A stretch of DNA of 64,000 nucleotides from Streptomyces durocortorensis (GCF_031760065.1 NZ_CP134500.1:620001-684000), one strand, 5' to 3'. Shown: positions 17,765 through 27,623, counted from the stretch's first letter. Notes: generated by a model not told the origin, from the sequence alone. Made by a program: numbers and translations.

Positions 17765-17901
17765 GGTCTGTTCCGCCCCCAGTGCGTCGTGCGCCCATCA
17801 CCGGTGCGGCGCGGGCTGGTTGAGTCCGCAGCGTATCGCCCATGATCTTGGTGCCGTCGGCCGGTTCCCTCATCCGCGCGGAAGACAGGCAAGATGGGGG
17901 C

Positions 17902-20415
17902 GTGACCCTCATCGACCAGTTGCCGCAGACCGCCGACCCGGACGCCCTCTTCGAGGCCTTCTCGTCATGGACCGAGAGCCAGGGCATCACGCTTTATCCG
18001 GCTCAGGAGGAGGCGCTGATCGAGGTGGTCTCCGGGGCGAACGTGATCCTTTCCACCCCGACCGGCTCGGGCAAGAGCCTGGTGGCGGCGGCCGCGCACT
18101 TCACCGCGCTGGCCCAGGACAAGGTGACCTTCTACACCGCGCCGATCAAGGCGCTGGTGTCGGAGAAGTTCTTCGACCTGTGCAAGCTCTTCGGCACCGA
18201 GAACGTCGGGATGCTCACCGGCGACGCCTCGGTCAACGCGGACGCCCCGGTGATCTGCTGCACGGCCGAGGTGCTGGCCTCCATCGCGCTGCGCGACGGG
18301 AAGTACGCCGACATCGGCCAGGTCGTGATGGACGAGTTCCACTTCTACGCCGAGCCGGACCGGGGCTGGGCGTGGCAGATTCCGCTGCTGGAGCTGCCGC
18401 AGGCCCAGTTCGTGCTGATGTCGGCGACGCTCGGTGACGTCTCGATGTTCGAGAAGGACCTGACCCGGCGCACCGGCCGCCCCACCTCGGTGGTGCGCTC
18501 GGCGACCCGCCCGGTGCCGCTGAGCTACGAGTACCGCTTCACGCCGATCACCGAGACGCTGACCGAGCTGCTGGACACCCGGCAGTCGCCGGTCTACATC
18601 GTGCACTTCACGCAGGCGGCGGCCGTGGAGCGGGCGCAGTCCCTGATGAGCATCAACATGTGCACGAAGGAGGAGAAGGAGAGGATCGCCGACCTGATCG
18701 GCAGCTTCCGCTTCACCACCAAGTTCGGCCAGAACCTCTCCCGTTACGTACGCCACGGCATCGGTGTGCACCACGCGGGCATGCTGCCCAAGTACCGCCG
18801 CCTGGTGGAGAAGCTGGCCCAGGCGGGCCTGCTGAAGGTGATCTGCGGTACGGACACGCTCGGCGTCGGCGTCAACGTGCCCATCCGTACGGTGCTGTTC
18901 ACGGCGCTCACCAAGTACGACGGCACCCGGGTGCGGACCCTGCGCGCACGGGAGTTCCACCAGATCGCGGGCCGCGCCGGGCGGGCCGGCTTCGATACGG
19001 CCGGCTTCGTCGTGGCGCAGGCCCCCGAGCACGTCATCGAGAACGAGAAGGCCGTCAAGAAGGCGGGCGACGACCCGAAGAAGAAGCGCAAGGTGGTCCG
19101 CAAGAAGGCCCCGGAGGGCTTCGTCGCCTGGTCGGAGACCACCTTCGACAAGCTGATCCAGTCCGAGCCCGAGCCGCTGAACTCCCGTTTCCGGGTGACG
19201 CACACGATGCTGCTCGCGGTCATCGCCCGTCCGGGCAACGCCTTCGAGGCGATGCGGCATCTGCTGGAGGACAACCACGAGCCGCGCCGGGCGCAGCTGC
19301 GGCACATCCGGCGGGCCATCGCCATCTACCGCTCGCTGCTGGACGGCGGGGTGGTGGAGCAGCTGGAGACCCCGGACGCCGAGGGGCGGATCGTGCGGCT
19401 GACGGTCGACCTCCAGCAGGACTTCGCGCTGAACCAGCCGCTCTCCACGTTCGCGCTGGCGGCGTTCGACCTGCTGGACGCCGAATCCCCTTCGTACGCA
19501 CTGGACATGGTCTCGGTCGTCGAGTCGACGCTGGACGATCCCCGGCAGATCCTGGCCGCCCAGCAGAACAAGGCGCGCGGCGAGGCCGTGGGGCAGATGA
19601 AGGCGGACGGGGTCGAGTACGAGGAGCGGATGGAGCGGCTCCAGGACGTCACGTACCCCAAGCCGCTGAGCGAGCTGCTGTGGCACGCCTACGACGTGTA
19701 CCGCACGAGCCACCCGTGGGTGAACGACCACCCGGTGTCGCCGAAGTCGGTGATCCGCGACATGTTCGAGCGCGCCATGACCTTCACGGAGTTCACCTCG
19801 CACTACGAGCTGGCCCGGACCGAGGGCATCGTGCTGCGGTATCTGGCGAGCGCGTACAAGGCGCTGGAGCACACGATCCCGGACGACGTGAAGTCGGAGG
19901 ACCTCCAGGACCTGATCTCCTGGCTCGGTGAGATGGTGCGCCAGGTGGACTCCAGTCTGCTGGACGAGTGGGAGCAGCTGGCCAACCCCGAGGTGGAGAC
20001 CGCCGAGCAGGCCCAGGAGAAGGCGGACGAGGTCAAGCCGGTCACGGCCAACCCGCGCGCTTTCCGGGTGCTGGTGCGCAACGCGATGTTCCGCCGGGTG
20101 GAGCTGGCCGCGCTGGACCGCGTCCGGGACCTGGGCGAGCTGGACGGCGACGCCGGGTGGGACGAGGACGCCTGGGGCGAGGCGATGGACGCGTACTGGG
20201 ACGCGCACGAGGATCTCGGGACCGGTCCGGACGCGCGCGGCCCGAAGCTGCTGAAGATCGAGGAGGACCCGGCGCACGGACTGTGGCGGGTCTGGCAGGC
20301 GTTCGCCGACCCGGCGGGCGACCACGACTGGGGCATCAAGGCCGAGGTGGACCTGGCCGCGTCCGACGAGGAGGGCCGGGCGGTCGTCCGGGTGACCGAG
20401 GTCGGCCAGCTGTGA
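17902..20415 (+). CDS. Ski2-like DEAD/DEAH-box helicase with DUF3516 C-terminal region
   Basis: An 837-residue superfamily 2 helicase, probably acting on RNA. Motif I STPTGSGKS is near residue 45, motif II is DEFHFYAEPDRG, motif III LMSATLGD, and the C-terminal helicase half has GVHHAGMLPKYRR, GTDTLGVGVN and HQIAGRAGRAGF (motif VI). The last 400 residues match the DUF3516-type region that follows actinobacterial Ski2/Mtr4-like helicases. A Lys-rich insert DDPKKKRKVVRKKAPEG lies near residue 395. The GTG at 17902 (MTLIDQLPQTADPD) gives the usual N terminus; the ribosome site is poor. The thioesterase follows 34 bases later on the same strand. Confidence 0.88.
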   Translation: MTLIDQLPQTADPDALFEAFSSWTESQGITLYPAQEEALIEVVSGANVILSTPTGSGKSLVAAAAHFTALAQDKVTFYTAPIKALVSEKFFDLCKLFGTENVGMLTGDASVNADAPVICCTAEVLASIALRDGKYADIGQVVMDEFHFYAEPDRGWAWQIPLLELPQAQFVLMSATLGDVSMFEKDLTRRTGRPTSVVRSATRPVPLSYEYRFTPITETLTELLDTRQSPVYIVHFTQAAAVERAQSLMSINMCTKEEKERIADLIGSFRFTTKFGQNLSRYVRHGIGVHHAGMLPKYRRLVEKLAQAGLLKVICGTDTLGVGVNVPIRTVLFTALTKYDGTRVRTLRAREFHQIAGRAGRAGFDTAGFVVAQAPEHVIENEKAVKKAGDDPKKKRKVVRKKAPEGFVAWSETTFDKLIQSEPEPLNSRFRVTHTMLLAVIARPGNAFEAMRHLLEDNHEPRRAQLRHIRRAIAIYRSLLDGGVVEQLETPDAEGRIVRLTVDLQQDFALNQPLSTFALAAFDLLDAESPSYALDMVSVVESTLDDPRQILAAQQNKARGEAVGQMKADGVEYEERMERLQDVTYPKPLSELLWHAYDVYRTSHPWVNDHPVSPKSVIRDMFERAMTFTEFTSHYELARTEGIVLRYLASAYKALEHTIPDDVKSEDLQDLISWLGEMVRQVDSSLLDEWEQLANPEVETAEQAQEKADEVKPVTANPRAFRVLVRNAMFRRVELAALDRVRDLGELDGDAGWDEDAWGEAMDAYWDAHEDLGTGPDARGPKLLKIEEDPAHGLWRVWQAFADPAGDHDWGIKAEVDLAASDEEGRAVVRVTEVGQL

Positions 20416-20449
20416 GCGGATCCCTGACGCGGAAGTGGAGAGGTACGGC

Positions 20450-21325
20450 ATGACGAATCCGGCCGAGCGCCTGGTCGACCTGCTCGACCTGGAGCGGATC
20501 GAGGTCAACATCTTCCGCGGCCGCAGCCCGGAGGAGTCCCTGCAACGGGTCTTCGGCGGGCAGGTCGCGGGCCAGGCGCTGGTGGCGGCGGGCCGGACGA
20601 CCGACGGGGAGCGGCCGGTGCACTCGCTGCACGCCTATTTCCTGCGGCCGGGCCGCCCCGGGGTGCCGATCGTCTACCAGGTGGAGCGGGTGCGGGACGG
20701 CCGGTCCTTCACCACCCGGCGGGTGACGGCCGTGCAGGAGGGCCGGACGATCTTCAACCTGACGGCGTCCTTCCACCGCCCCGAGGAGGCGGGGTTCGAA
20801 CACCAGCTGCCGCCCGCCCGGACCGTCCCGGACCCGGAGGAGCTGCCGACGGTCGCCGACGAGGTGCGCGAGCACCTGGGGACGCTGCCGGAGGCGCTGG
20901 AGCGGATGGCCCGGCGCCAGCCCTTCGACATCCGTTACGTCGACCGGCTGCGCTGGACGAGCGAGGAGATCAAGGACGCCGATCCGCGCAGTGCGGTGTG
21001 GATGCGTGCGGTGGGCCCGCTGGGCGACGACCCGCTGGTGCACACGTGCGCGCTGACGTACGCGAGCGACATGACGCTGCTGGACGCGGTGCGCATCCCG
21101 GTGGAGCCGCTGTGGGGCCCGCGCGGCTTCGACATGGCGTCCCTGGACCACGCCATGTGGTTTCACCGGCCGTTCCGGGCGGACGAGTGGTTCCTGTACG
21201 ACCAGGAGTCGCCGATCGCGACGGGCGGACGCGGCCTGGCGCGCGGCCGGATCTACGACCGTTCGGGGCAGCTGCTGGTGTCGGTGGTGCAGGAAGGGCT
21301 GTTCCGGCGGCTGGAGGGCAGGTAG
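20450..21325 (+). CDS. tesB: Acyl-CoA thioesterase II
   Basis: A 291-residue double-hotdog thioesterase that hydrolyses medium- and long-chain acyl-CoA. The N-terminal hotdog contains FGGQVAGQALVAA and HSLHAYFLRPG; the C-terminal one has LTYASDMTLLD with the catalytic Asp, HAMWFHRPFRADEW, and VVQEGLFR with the conserved Gln. Length and motif order match TesB. GGAGAGG precedes the ATG at 20450. It follows the helicase at 34 bases and may be co-transcribed with it. Confidence 0.9.
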   Translation: MTNPAERLVDLLDLERIEVNIFRGRSPEESLQRVFGGQVAGQALVAAGRTTDGERPVHSLHAYFLRPGRPGVPIVYQVERVRDGRSFTTRRVTAVQEGRTIFNLTASFHRPEEAGFEHQLPPARTVPDPEELPTVADEVREHLGTLPEALERMARRQPFDIRYVDRLRWTSEEIKDADPRSAVWMRAVGPLGDDPLVHTCALTYASDMTLLDAVRIPVEPLWGPRGFDMASLDHAMWFHRPFRADEWFLYDQESPIATGGRGLARGRIYDRSGQLLVSVVQEGLFRRLEGR

Positions 21326-21331
21326 AGCGTC

Positions 21332-21598
21332 TTAGGTGCCCGGCAGCGGGTCCTGGTCGACCTCGTGGCGGCGGGTGCGGATGTCGGGCGGTGCGGGGTG
21401 CAGCTTGGCGTCGCAGGACGGCCCGAGGCCGGCCCGCCGGGAGTCGGCCCCGGTGAGGGGGCGGCCGCAGAGCCGGCAGCGGACGAGGCGGCGCCCTTCG
21501 GGTGTCCCGTCGTCGGCCGCCGCGCCCGGTGGGACGGGCCGTCCGACGGCTCCGGCGGCCCCGGGCAGCGGTTCGGGGAAGGCATCGGGAGTATCCAC
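21332..21598 (-). CDS. Small zinc-ribbon protein (DUF6011-like)
   Basis: An 88-residue protein with a GTG start and a GGGGG stretch directly upstream. Its only conserved part is CRLCGRPLTGADSRRAGLGPSCDAKL (residues about 41-66), a three-Cys zinc-ribbon-like knuckle with the RxxGxGPxC ending seen in DUF6011. The ends are Pro/Ala rich and probably disordered. Function unknown. It ends 6 bases from the convergent tesB stop. Confidence 0.65.
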   Translation of the reverse strand: MDTPDAFPEPLPGAAGAVGRPVPPGAAADDGTPEGRRLVRCRLCGRPLTGADSRRAGLGPSCDAKLHPAPPDIRTRRHEVDQDPLPGT

Positions 21599-21649
21599 CC
21601 CCCGATCTTGCCAGTACGGCTCCGTGACCGCCCGCGGGGGCGTCCGGGC

Positions 21650-23479
21650 TCAGGTGCGGTCCCGCTGCCGGTCGAGTGCCTCGTCCAGGGTGCGGGCAGC
21701 CATGATGAGCGAGAGATGGGTGAACGCCTGGGGAAAGTTGCCCAGTTGTTCGCCGCTGGGGCCGATCTCCTCGGCGAACAGGCCCACGTGGTTGGCGTAG
21801 GTGAGCATCTTCTCGAAGGTGTAGCGCGCCTGGCGCAGCCGCCCGGCGCGAGCGGCCGCGTCGACGTAGAGGAAGGTGCAGAGGCTGAACGTCCCCTCCG
21901 AGCCGCGCAGCCCGTCCGGTGAAGCCGCCGGGTCGTAGCGGTAGACGAGGCTGTCCGAGACCAGGGCGCGGTCCATGGCGTCCAGGGTGGACAGCCAGCC
22001 CGGGTCCCGGGGGGCGAGGAAGCCCACGCGCGGCATCAGCAGCAGGGACGCGTCGAGCACGTCGCTCCCGTAACTCTGGACGTAGGCCTGGAGGTTCTCG
22101 CTCCAGCCCCGCTCCACCACCTGTTCCAGTACGGCGTCCCGTGCCCCGGTCCACCGGGCCGTGTCGGCGGGGCGGCTGAACTGCCCGGCGAGTTTGAGGC
22201 CCCGGTCGAAGGCGGCCCAGCACATCACCCGGCTGTAGGTGAAGTCCTTGCGTCCGCCGCGGGTCTCCCAGATGCCTTCGTCGGGGCGGTCCCAGGAGTC
22301 CGCGAGCCAGTCCAGGGTGCGGGAGAGGATCTTCCATCCCCGGTAGCCCGCCTGGATGCCGACCTCCCGGCCCTCGGACAGCGCGTAGAGGGCTTCGCCG
22401 TAGATGTCGAGCTGGAGCTGGTCGTCGGCGGCGTTGCCGAGGCGGACCGGACGGGAGCCCCGGTAGCCCTCCAGATGTCCGAGGGCCTGCTCCGGTTCCA
22501 GGGGCTGCCCGTCGACCCGGTACATGATCCGCAGGGGCTCTCCCCCGGCGCCCTCCCGGTCCCGCAGACGGTCGCCGAGCCAGTGGGTGAACGCGGTCGC
22601 CTCGTCGACGAAGCCCAGGTCCAGCAGGGCCCGCACCGACAGGGAGCCGTCCCGCACCCAGGTGTACCGGTAGTCCCAGTTGCGTTCCCCGCCCACCTGT
22701 TCGGGCAGTCCCATGGTCGCCGCGGCGACGGGTGCGCCGCTGGGTTCGTACGTGAGCAGCTTCAGGGTGATCGCGGAGCGGTTGACCATGTCGAGCCAGC
22801 GGCCGTGGTAGCGGGATCCGCGCACCCACGTCTGCCAGAAGTCGACGACGTCCCAGAGCTGGTCGGTGATCCCCTCGGTGGTGAGGTGCGGCGGCTCGGG
22901 GCCGTCGGGGTCGCAGAGGGTGAGTACGGCCCCCGACGATTCCCCGGCGTTCAGGGTGACACCGCCGACGGCATCCTGGCCGTCGCGGGTGAGGGGGAAA
23001 CCCGTCCGGAGATGGGCCGTGATGCCCGGCGCCCGGAAGGCCGCCGCGTCTCCCGTCGGTCCCAGGTCCGTTTCGTGGGCGGCGCGGCCGTAGTCGAACC
23101 GGGGCCGGCACTCCAGGCCGAAGCGCACGGTGCCGCGTACCGAGCGCACGGTGCGGACGAGGGTGTGCCGGTCGGTCGGCCCGCCGGAGCGGATCGGGGT
23201 CATCCAGTCGAGGACCTCTCCGACGCCGTCGGGTGCCAGGAACCGGGTGACGACGACCGCGGTGTCGGGGTAGTAGAGCTGCTTGCACGTGTGCGTGCCG
23301 CCTTCGGGGGCCAGCCGGAAGTAGCCGCCGCGGTCGTGGTCGAGCAGTGCGGCGAAGACGCTGGGCGCGTCGAATCTCGGGGCGGTGAGCCAGTCGACGA
23401 CTCCCCGCGAGGAGATCAGTGCGGCCGTCTGGAGGTCGCCCACGAGTCCGTGGTCGGCGATCGGGGGATACCGGTCCAT
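21650..23479 (-). CDS. Glycoside hydrolase family 15 enzyme, trehalase/glucoamylase-like
   Basis: A 609-residue (alpha/alpha)6-barrel hydrolase. The start MDRYPPIADHGLVGDLQTAA with RGVVDWLTAPRFDAPSVFAALLD is the N terminus of the actinobacterial GH15 group whose mycobacterial member is a trehalase. RNWDYRYTWVRDGSLSVRALLDLGF, WEDPDEGIWETRGG-like DRPDEGIWETRGGRKDF and the C-terminal SEGTFSLCTFLYVDAAARAG (second catalytic Glu region) support an inverting glucosidase. There is no signal peptide, so it acts in the cytoplasm, fitting trehalose turnover. GGGAGG lies 9 bases before the ATG. It is divergent from the DUF389 gene. Confidence 0.85.
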   Translation of the reverse strand: MDRYPPIADHGLVGDLQTAALISSRGVVDWLTAPRFDAPSVFAALLDHDRGGYFRLAPEGGTHTCKQLYYPDTAVVVTRFLAPDGVGEVLDWMTPIRSGGPTDRHTLVRTVRSVRGTVRFGLECRPRFDYGRAAHETDLGPTGDAAAFRAPGITAHLRTGFPLTRDGQDAVGGVTLNAGESSGAVLTLCDPDGPEPPHLTTEGITDQLWDVVDFWQTWVRGSRYHGRWLDMVNRSAITLKLLTYEPSGAPVAAATMGLPEQVGGERNWDYRYTWVRDGSLSVRALLDLGFVDEATAFTHWLGDRLRDREGAGGEPLRIMYRVDGQPLEPEQALGHLEGYRGSRPVRLGNAADDQLQLDIYGEALYALSEGREVGIQAGYRGWKILSRTLDWLADSWDRPDEGIWETRGGRKDFTYSRVMCWAAFDRGLKLAGQFSRPADTARWTGARDAVLEQVVERGWSENLQAYVQSYGSDVLDASLLLMPRVGFLAPRDPGWLSTLDAMDRALVSDSLVYRYDPAASPDGLRGSEGTFSLCTFLYVDAAARAGRLRQARYTFEKMLTYANHVGLFAEEIGPSGEQLGNFPQAFTHLSLIMAARTLDEALDRQRDRT

Positions 23480-23532
23480 GCGCCTTGCCTCCCGGTCGAA
23501 TCGGGCCCCCGTCCCCTCACTATCCGGCACTC

Positions 23533-23578
23533 CCGCCCCGGGTGCGCGGCACACGTCCGTGCCGTGCGCCCGGGGCGG
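23533..23578. promoter_or_regulatory. Large imperfect palindrome in the GH15/DUF389 divergent region
   Basis: Two 20-nt arms (23533-23552 and 23559-23578) are complementary at 18 positions; both mismatches would be G-U in RNA, and the loop is 6 nt. A second inverted repeat, GAGCTCCG (23622-23629) / CGGAGCTC (23644-23651), lies nearer the DUF389 start. The first would fold in the 5' leader of either divergent transcript, or cap runaway transcription. Confidence 0.5.
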
Positions 23579-23686
23579 TTGTCCGGTTTGCCGAACGGAG
23601 CCGGGGCCGCGTTACTGGAGTGAGCTCCGAGCCGCCTGCCGGGCGGAGCTCCGTCCGACAGAGCAGGGAGCCGCGGAGGTACCGGG

Positions 23687-24652
23687 ATGGACATGATCCA
23701 CATCCGGGCGGTGAGCCCGCCGGATCTGACCGACGAGGTCGTCGGCCGGCTCTCCGGGGACCCCTGCGTACTCAATCTCATCGTCCAGCGCGACGCCGCG
23801 CGCAATCCGGACGGCGACTCCATCGCCTGCGACGTGCTGACGGGGGCGGCGAACGACGTGCTGCACCGGCTGCGCGCCGTCCAGCTCGACCAGCGGGGCT
23901 CCCTGGTCATCGAGCCGGTCGACATGGCGTTCTCCGGCAGGGCCACCGAAGGAGGGCGGCGCGAGCTGGGGCCGCTGAGCCGGGCGCCGGTCTGGGAGCA
24001 GGTCGAGGCACGCATCAGGTCCGGGGGGCGCTACCCGCCGAGCTTCTACCTCTACCTGGTCGTCGCCGGCATGATCGGTTCGGTCGGCATCGTCACCAAC
24101 TCGCAGATCCTGATCGTGGCGGCGATGGTCGTCGGGCCCGAGTACGGCGCCATCGTCAGCGTGGCGCTGGGGATCGACCGGCGCCACCCGGCCATGGTCC
24201 GCAGCGGGCTGGCCGCCCTGAGCGCGGGCTTTCTCCTCACGATGGTCGTCACCTTCCTCTTCGCCCTGCTCATCCGCGGTTTCGGGTTGCAGTCGGAGGC
24301 CTTCGACCTGGGGCTGCGCCCCGTCTCCAACCTCATCAACACGCCGAACTTCTTCTCCGTCGCCGTCGCCACCCTGGCCGGGATCGTCGGGATCGTGTCG
24401 CTCACCCAGGCCAGGACGAGCGCCCTGCTCGGGGTGTTCATCTCCGTGACGACGATCCCGGCCGCCGCGGACATCTCCGTCTCCATCGCGTTCACCAGCT
24501 GGTCCGATGTGCGGGGCTCGGCCATCCAGCTCGTGGTGAACATCCTGGTGCTGATCGTGGTGGGCACGGCCACACTCAAGGCCCAGCGGGCGATCTGGCG
24601 GGAGGTCGGCCTCCGGCGCGACCGTGACCGCCGGCTCGCCGAAGAGGCGTGA
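23687..24652 (+). CDS. DUF389 family membrane protein
   Basis: A 321-residue protein with a soluble N-terminal part (residues 1-115) and about six membrane helices, beginning FYLYLVVAGMIGSVGIVTNSQ. The conserved family sequence ILIVAAMVVGPEYGAIVSVALGI (normally VGAMLIGPLxGPI) and TSALLGVFISVTTIPAAADI are clear. The role of DUF389 is not known. GGAGG lies 9 bases before the ATG. Start MDMIHIRAV could also be the second Met, two codons later. It leads a same-strand run with DUF2252, a ClC channel, GNAT and glutathione peroxidase. Confidence 0.85.
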   Translation: MDMIHIRAVSPPDLTDEVVGRLSGDPCVLNLIVQRDAARNPDGDSIACDVLTGAANDVLHRLRAVQLDQRGSLVIEPVDMAFSGRATEGGRRELGPLSRAPVWEQVEARIRSGGRYPPSFYLYLVVAGMIGSVGIVTNSQILIVAAMVVGPEYGAIVSVALGIDRRHPAMVRSGLAALSAGFLLTMVVTFLFALLIRGFGLQSEAFDLGLRPVSNLINTPNFFSVAVATLAGIVGIVSLTQARTSALLGVFISVTTIPAAADISVSIAFTSWSDVRGSAIQLVVNILVLIVVGTATLKAQRAIWREVGLRRDRDRRLAEEA

Positions 24653-24674
24653 CGCACTACGGAAGGGGCACTCC

Positions 24675-26144
24675 ATGGACCGGGAAGCCGCGGCGGCGCT
24701 GCGCGCCGCACCGCACGCGACACCAGCCGAACGGGCAGCGCTGGGCAGGGCCGCGCGCCGGAGGGCTCCCCGGTCGAGCCATGCGGAGTTCACAGCGTCG
24801 CCGCGCCGCCCCGACCCGCTGACCGTCCTCGAAGCGCAGTCCGCGGACCGGGTTCCCGAGCTGGTCCCGATCCGCTACGGCCGCATGGCCGAGTCCCCGT
24901 TCCGCTTCTACCGGGGCGCGGCCGCCCTGATGGCGGCCGACCTGGCGGGCACCCCGGACTCGGGGATCCGGGCGCAGCTGTGCGGTGACGCCCACCTGCT
25001 GAACTTCCGGCTGCTGGCCTCGCCCGAGCGGAATCTGCTCTTCGACATCAACGACTTCGACGAGACTCTGCCGGGCCCCTGGGAGTGGGACGTGAAAAGG
25101 CTGGCGGCCAGCCTGGTCATCGCGGCGCGGGCCAACGGCTTCACGGACCGGGAGCGGTCCGGGATCGTACGGGCGGCGGTCCGCTCGTACCGGGAGGCGA
25201 TGGCCCGGTTCGCCGGGATGCGCAATCTTGACGTGTGGTACGCGAGGACCAACGCCGAACGGCTGCGTACGGTGGCCGCGGAGCAGTTGAGCGGACGGGG
25301 CCGCCGGAACGTGGACCGGGCTCTGGGCAAGGCCCGCTCCAGGGACAGCCTGCAAGCCTTCGGCAAGCTCGCCGAGGTGGTCGAGGGGCGGCTGCGGATC
25401 GCGGCGGACCCGCCGTTGGTGGTGCCGCTCACCGATCTGATGCCCGGCGTGGAACGTGAGGAGGCGCACCGGGCGTTCGGCGCCATGGTGGCGGGCTACG
25501 CCCACAGCCTGGCGTCCGACCGGCGCAGTCTGCTGGAGGACTTCGCACTGGTGGACGTGGCCCGCAAGGTCGTCGGCGTGGGCAGCGTCGGGACCCGGTG
25601 CTGGATCATCCTGCTGCTCGGCCGGGACAGCGGGGACCCGCTCCTACTCCAGGCCAAGGAAGCCGGTCCCTCGGTGCTGGCCGAGCACACCGGGGCGAGC
25701 CGGTACGAGAATCAGGGTGAGCGGGTCGTCGCGGGCCAACGGCTGATGCAGGCCTCCAGCGACATCTTCCTCGGCTGGGAGCGGGCCGACGGCCTGGACG
25801 GCCGGAACCGGGACTTCTACGTGCGCCAGTTGCGCGACTGGAAGGGCATCGCCGAACCGGAGTCGATGGTGCCGAAGGGGATGCGCGTGTTCGGCGAGGT
25901 GTGCGGGGCCACCCTGGCCCGCGCCCACGCCCGGTCCGGGGACCGGATCGCCATCGCCGCCTATCTGGGGCGCAAGGATGCCTTCGACCGGGCGCTCGCC
26001 ACGTTCGCGGAGTCGTACGCGGACCGCAACGAACTCGATCACCGGGCGCTGGTCGACGCGGTGGCCTCGGGGCGGCTGCCGACGGACGGCCCGGCCGGGC
26101 ACACGGGCGGCGCCGCGAACGGTCCGCCGGGGCCGGGTGGCTGA
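24675..26144 (+). CDS. DUF2252 family protein (kinase-like fold)
   Basis: A 489-residue protein of the DUF2252 family, distantly related to aminoglycoside phosphotransferase folds. The conserved CGDAHLLNFRLL and FDINDFDETLPGPWEWDVKRLAAS blocks are present at about residues 103-148, with ASDIFLGW and YVRQLRDWKG later. The substrate is unknown. GGAAGGGG precedes the ATG at 24675, only 22 bases after the DUF389 stop, so the two are probably one operon. The C-terminal 20 residues are a Gly/Pro-rich tail. Confidence 0.85.
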   Translation: MDREAAAALRAAPHATPAERAALGRAARRRAPRSSHAEFTASPRRPDPLTVLEAQSADRVPELVPIRYGRMAESPFRFYRGAAALMAADLAGTPDSGIRAQLCGDAHLLNFRLLASPERNLLFDINDFDETLPGPWEWDVKRLAASLVIAARANGFTDRERSGIVRAAVRSYREAMARFAGMRNLDVWYARTNAERLRTVAAEQLSGRGRRNVDRALGKARSRDSLQAFGKLAEVVEGRLRIAADPPLVVPLTDLMPGVEREEAHRAFGAMVAGYAHSLASDRRSLLEDFALVDVARKVVGVGSVGTRCWIILLLGRDSGDPLLLQAKEAGPSVLAEHTGASRYENQGERVVAGQRLMQASSDIFLGWERADGLDGRNRDFYVRQLRDWKGIAEPESMVPKGMRVFGEVCGATLARAHARSGDRIAIAAYLGRKDAFDRALATFAESYADRNELDHRALVDAVASGRLPTDGPAGHTGGAANGPPGPGG

Positions 26145-26285
26145 CCTTCCGCACCGGAGGGCCGTGTTCCGGCGGCGGGGAGGCGCCCGGTCCGCCGGTG
26201 CGTGGTATTCCGGCGTGGACCCGTGGGGGCACCCTCCCGGGGCCGCCACCCCTCCCCGGGGTCGTCACGTCGAGGAGTCGAGATC

Positions 26286-27623
26286 ATGCCGGCCACGCCT
26301 CCGGGCAAACCCTTCACCGCATCGGAGGACCCCTACGCGCTGGTCCGCACACGCAGGTACGCGGGGCTGCTGGTGATGGCGGCGCTGCTCGGAGTGCCCG
26401 TCTCCGCGGTCGCGTTCGGCTTCCTCGCCCTGGTCTCGGAGCTCCAGTCGCTGACGTACACGGAGCTGCCGAGGGCGATGGGCTTCGAGGAGACGCCGTC
26501 GTGGTGGCCCGTCCCGCTGCTCGGCGCCGCGGGTCTCCTGGTCGGGCTCACCGTCCGCCGGCTGCCGGGCCGGGGCGGGCACCGGCCGGCGGAGGGGCTG
26601 GTGTCCACCGGAGCCCCGGCCCCGGCGGACCTGCCCGGCATCGCTCTCGCGGCGCTGCTCTCCCTGGGCGTGGGTGCCGTGCTCGGCCCGGAGGCGCCCC
26701 TGATCGCGCTGGGCGGCGGGCTGGCCGTCTGGGCGGCGGGCCGCGTCAAGCGGGACCTGGCGCCGGAGGGGCGGGCCCTGGTCGGGGCCTCGGGGAGTTT
26801 CGCCGCGGTGAGCGCCCTGCTGGGTTCACCGCTGCTGGGCGCGTTCCTGCTGATGGAGGTGTCGGGGCTGGCCGGGCCGATGCTGGGCGTGGTCCTGGTG
26901 CCCGGGCTGCTCTCCGCGGGGATCGGCGCGCTGATCTTCACGGGGCTGGGTTCCTGGACGGGTCTGGGCACCTACTCCCTGTCCTTGGGGGAGGTTCCGC
27001 CGGCGGCGGCCCCCGGCTTCGCCGGGTTCGGGTGGGCGCTGGTTCTCGGTGTCGCGGCCGCCTTCGCCGGTGCGGGCATCCGCCGGCTGTCACTGGCTCT
27101 GCAGGAACGTGTGGAGCGGCGGACGGTGGTGGCCACGGCGGTGATGGGGCTGGTCATCGGCGGGCTCGCGCTGGTGTACGCCGAGACGTCGGGCAAGGCC
27201 GCGTCCGAGGTGCTGTACTCGGGCGAACACGACCTGGGCCATCTCCTGTCCGGGAGCGCGGAGTACTCGGTCGGCGCGCTGGTGCTGCTCATCGTCTGCA
27301 AGTCGCTCGCCTACTGCGCCTCGTTGAGCTGTTTCCGGGGCGGCCCCGTCTTCCCCGCGATGTTCGTGGGGGCGGCGGCCGGCATCGCGCTGTCCCATCT
27401 GCCGGGGCTTCATCTCACGGCGGGGTTCGCGATGGGTATCGGAGCCATGTGCGTGGCGATGCTGCGGCTGCCGATGACCTCGGTGCTCCTGGCGACGCTC
27501 CTGCTGGGCAGGGAGGGGCTCACCGTGATGCCCCTGGTGATCGTGGCGGTGGTGGTGGCGTACGTGGTCACGCTCCGGCTGACGCCCGCGCCGGTGGACA
27601 GGGCAGGGCCGAAGGCGGTGTGA
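26286..27623 (+). CDS. ClC family chloride channel/antiporter
   Basis: A 445-residue ClC transporter with at least ten hydrophobic segments. The selectivity region is diverged but visible: GAVLGPEAPLIALGGG corresponds to GREGPxxQ with the gating Glu, LGSPLLGAFLLMEV to the next conserved turn, and CFRGGPVFPAMFVGAAAGIAL to GGIFxP. It lacks C-terminal CBS domains, as is usual for short bacterial ClCs. GAGGAG precedes the ATG at 26286. It sits between DUF2252 and GNAT on the same strand; a role in anion or pH balance under stress is inferred. Confidence 0.85.
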   Translation: MPATPPGKPFTASEDPYALVRTRRYAGLLVMAALLGVPVSAVAFGFLALVSELQSLTYTELPRAMGFEETPSWWPVPLLGAAGLLVGLTVRRLPGRGGHRPAEGLVSTGAPAPADLPGIALAALLSLGVGAVLGPEAPLIALGGGLAVWAAGRVKRDLAPEGRALVGASGSFAAVSALLGSPLLGAFLLMEVSGLAGPMLGVVLVPGLLSAGIGALIFTGLGSWTGLGTYSLSLGEVPPAAAPGFAGFGWALVLGVAAAFAGAGIRRLSLALQERVERRTVVATAVMGLVIGGLALVYAETSGKAASEVLYSGEHDLGHLLSGSAEYSVGALVLLIVCKSLAYCASLSCFRGGPVFPAMFVGAAAGIALSHLPGLHLTAGFAMGIGAMCVAMLRLPMTSVLLATLLLGREGLTVMPLVIVAVVVAYVVTLRLTPAPVDRAGPKAV

